A DNA stretch of 5,081 nt from Candidatus Bathyarchaeota archaeon (GTDB lineage: Archaea > Thermoproteota > Bathyarchaeia > TCS64). The translations under genes and the position numbers were made by a program. Below the pieces are notes generated by a model. That model searched no databases. It had not been told where the DNA came from and was given only the letters and a program-made list of their open reading frames with translations. Shown here piece by piece: positions 4,973-5,081 of the stretch. Each line of letters opens with the position of its first letter. Position 1 is the first letter of the stretch. The stretch covers positions 1-5,081 of the forward strand of contig WJJC01000122.1 of NCBI GenBank assembly GCA_014729945.1, in the 5' to 3' direction.

Positions 4973-5081
4973 AAGCAGACACGGTATTAGTTAACGGAAA
5001 CATCGTAACCCTAGACACAGAGAAAACAGTTTACAACGCACTAGCAATCAAAGGCTCTAAGATTCAGGCGCTGGGCACAGA
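4969..5081 (+). CDS. Amidohydrolase family protein, N-terminal start (partial)
   Basis: The first 37 codons of a gene run off the right edge. The peptide reads as the opening of the metal-dependent amidohydrolase superfamily: ADTVLVNGNIVTLD (3-16), then a beta-rich segment with ALAIKGSKIQALG (24-36). These residues form the first strands of the small beta-sandwich domain beside the TIM-barrel. The NGNIVTLD wording is closest to YtcJ-like (amidohydrolase family 3) members, but cytosine-deaminase-like or other imine/amide hydrolases open similarly. The metal-binding HxH motif lies beyond the window, so substrate and activity cannot be judged. The ATG at 4969-4971 overlaps the tag stop (ATGA). 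Only a weak GAG at 4958-4960 precedes it, so translational coupling to tag is likely. Confidence 0.75.
   Translation, partial: MKADTVLVNGNIVTLDTEKTVYNALAIKGSKIQALGT

Overview
The window is archaeal chromosomal DNA. ABCE1/Rli1 (the archaeal and eukaryotic ribosome-recycling ATPase), a eukaryote-type small-subunit protein S26e and an archaetidylinositol-phosphate-synthase-like enzyme sit together, and several starts are preceded by TATA-like boxes and short purine-rich leaders. S26e is, as far as I know, confined among archaea to the TACK and Asgard groups and missing from Euryarchaeota, so a TACK archaeon (Thermoproteota in the broad sense) is the best guess. Frequent ATA, AGA and AGG codons would suit a thermophile, but this is weak evidence and no genus can be named.

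Layout: the window opens in the 3' end of an FAD-dependent dehydrogenase-like gene (+), followed after 35 nt by the CDP-alcohol phosphatidyltransferase (+). That gene converges on rps26e (-) with only 4 nt between the two stop codons. rps26e is divergent from the ABCE1/rli1 gene (+), and they share a 114-bp intergenic region with two TATA-like elements. rli1 converges on a VIT1/CCC1-family membrane protein gene (-), the two stops overlapping in a CTAG palindrome. That gene is divergent from an unrecognised, acidic, beta-rich 140-residue protein (+). After a 168-bp AT-rich gap with T-tracts and a 15-bp palindrome comes a DNA-3-methyladenine glycosylase I (tag, +). Its stop overlaps the start of an amidohydrolase gene that runs off the right edge.

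Functionally the centre is a translation block: S26e lies at the mRNA exit of the small subunit, and ABCE1 splits post-termination ribosomes and remains with the small subunit. The flanks hold lipid head-group synthesis, metal transport and alkylated-base repair. I see no rRNA, tRNA, CRISPR array, insertion sequence, integrase or phage gene, and no stretch over 300 bases lacks a gene. The region looks like ordinary compact archaeal genome. The least explained items are the 140-residue protein, the tag-amidohydrolase coupling, and the dense convergent and divergent gene borders.
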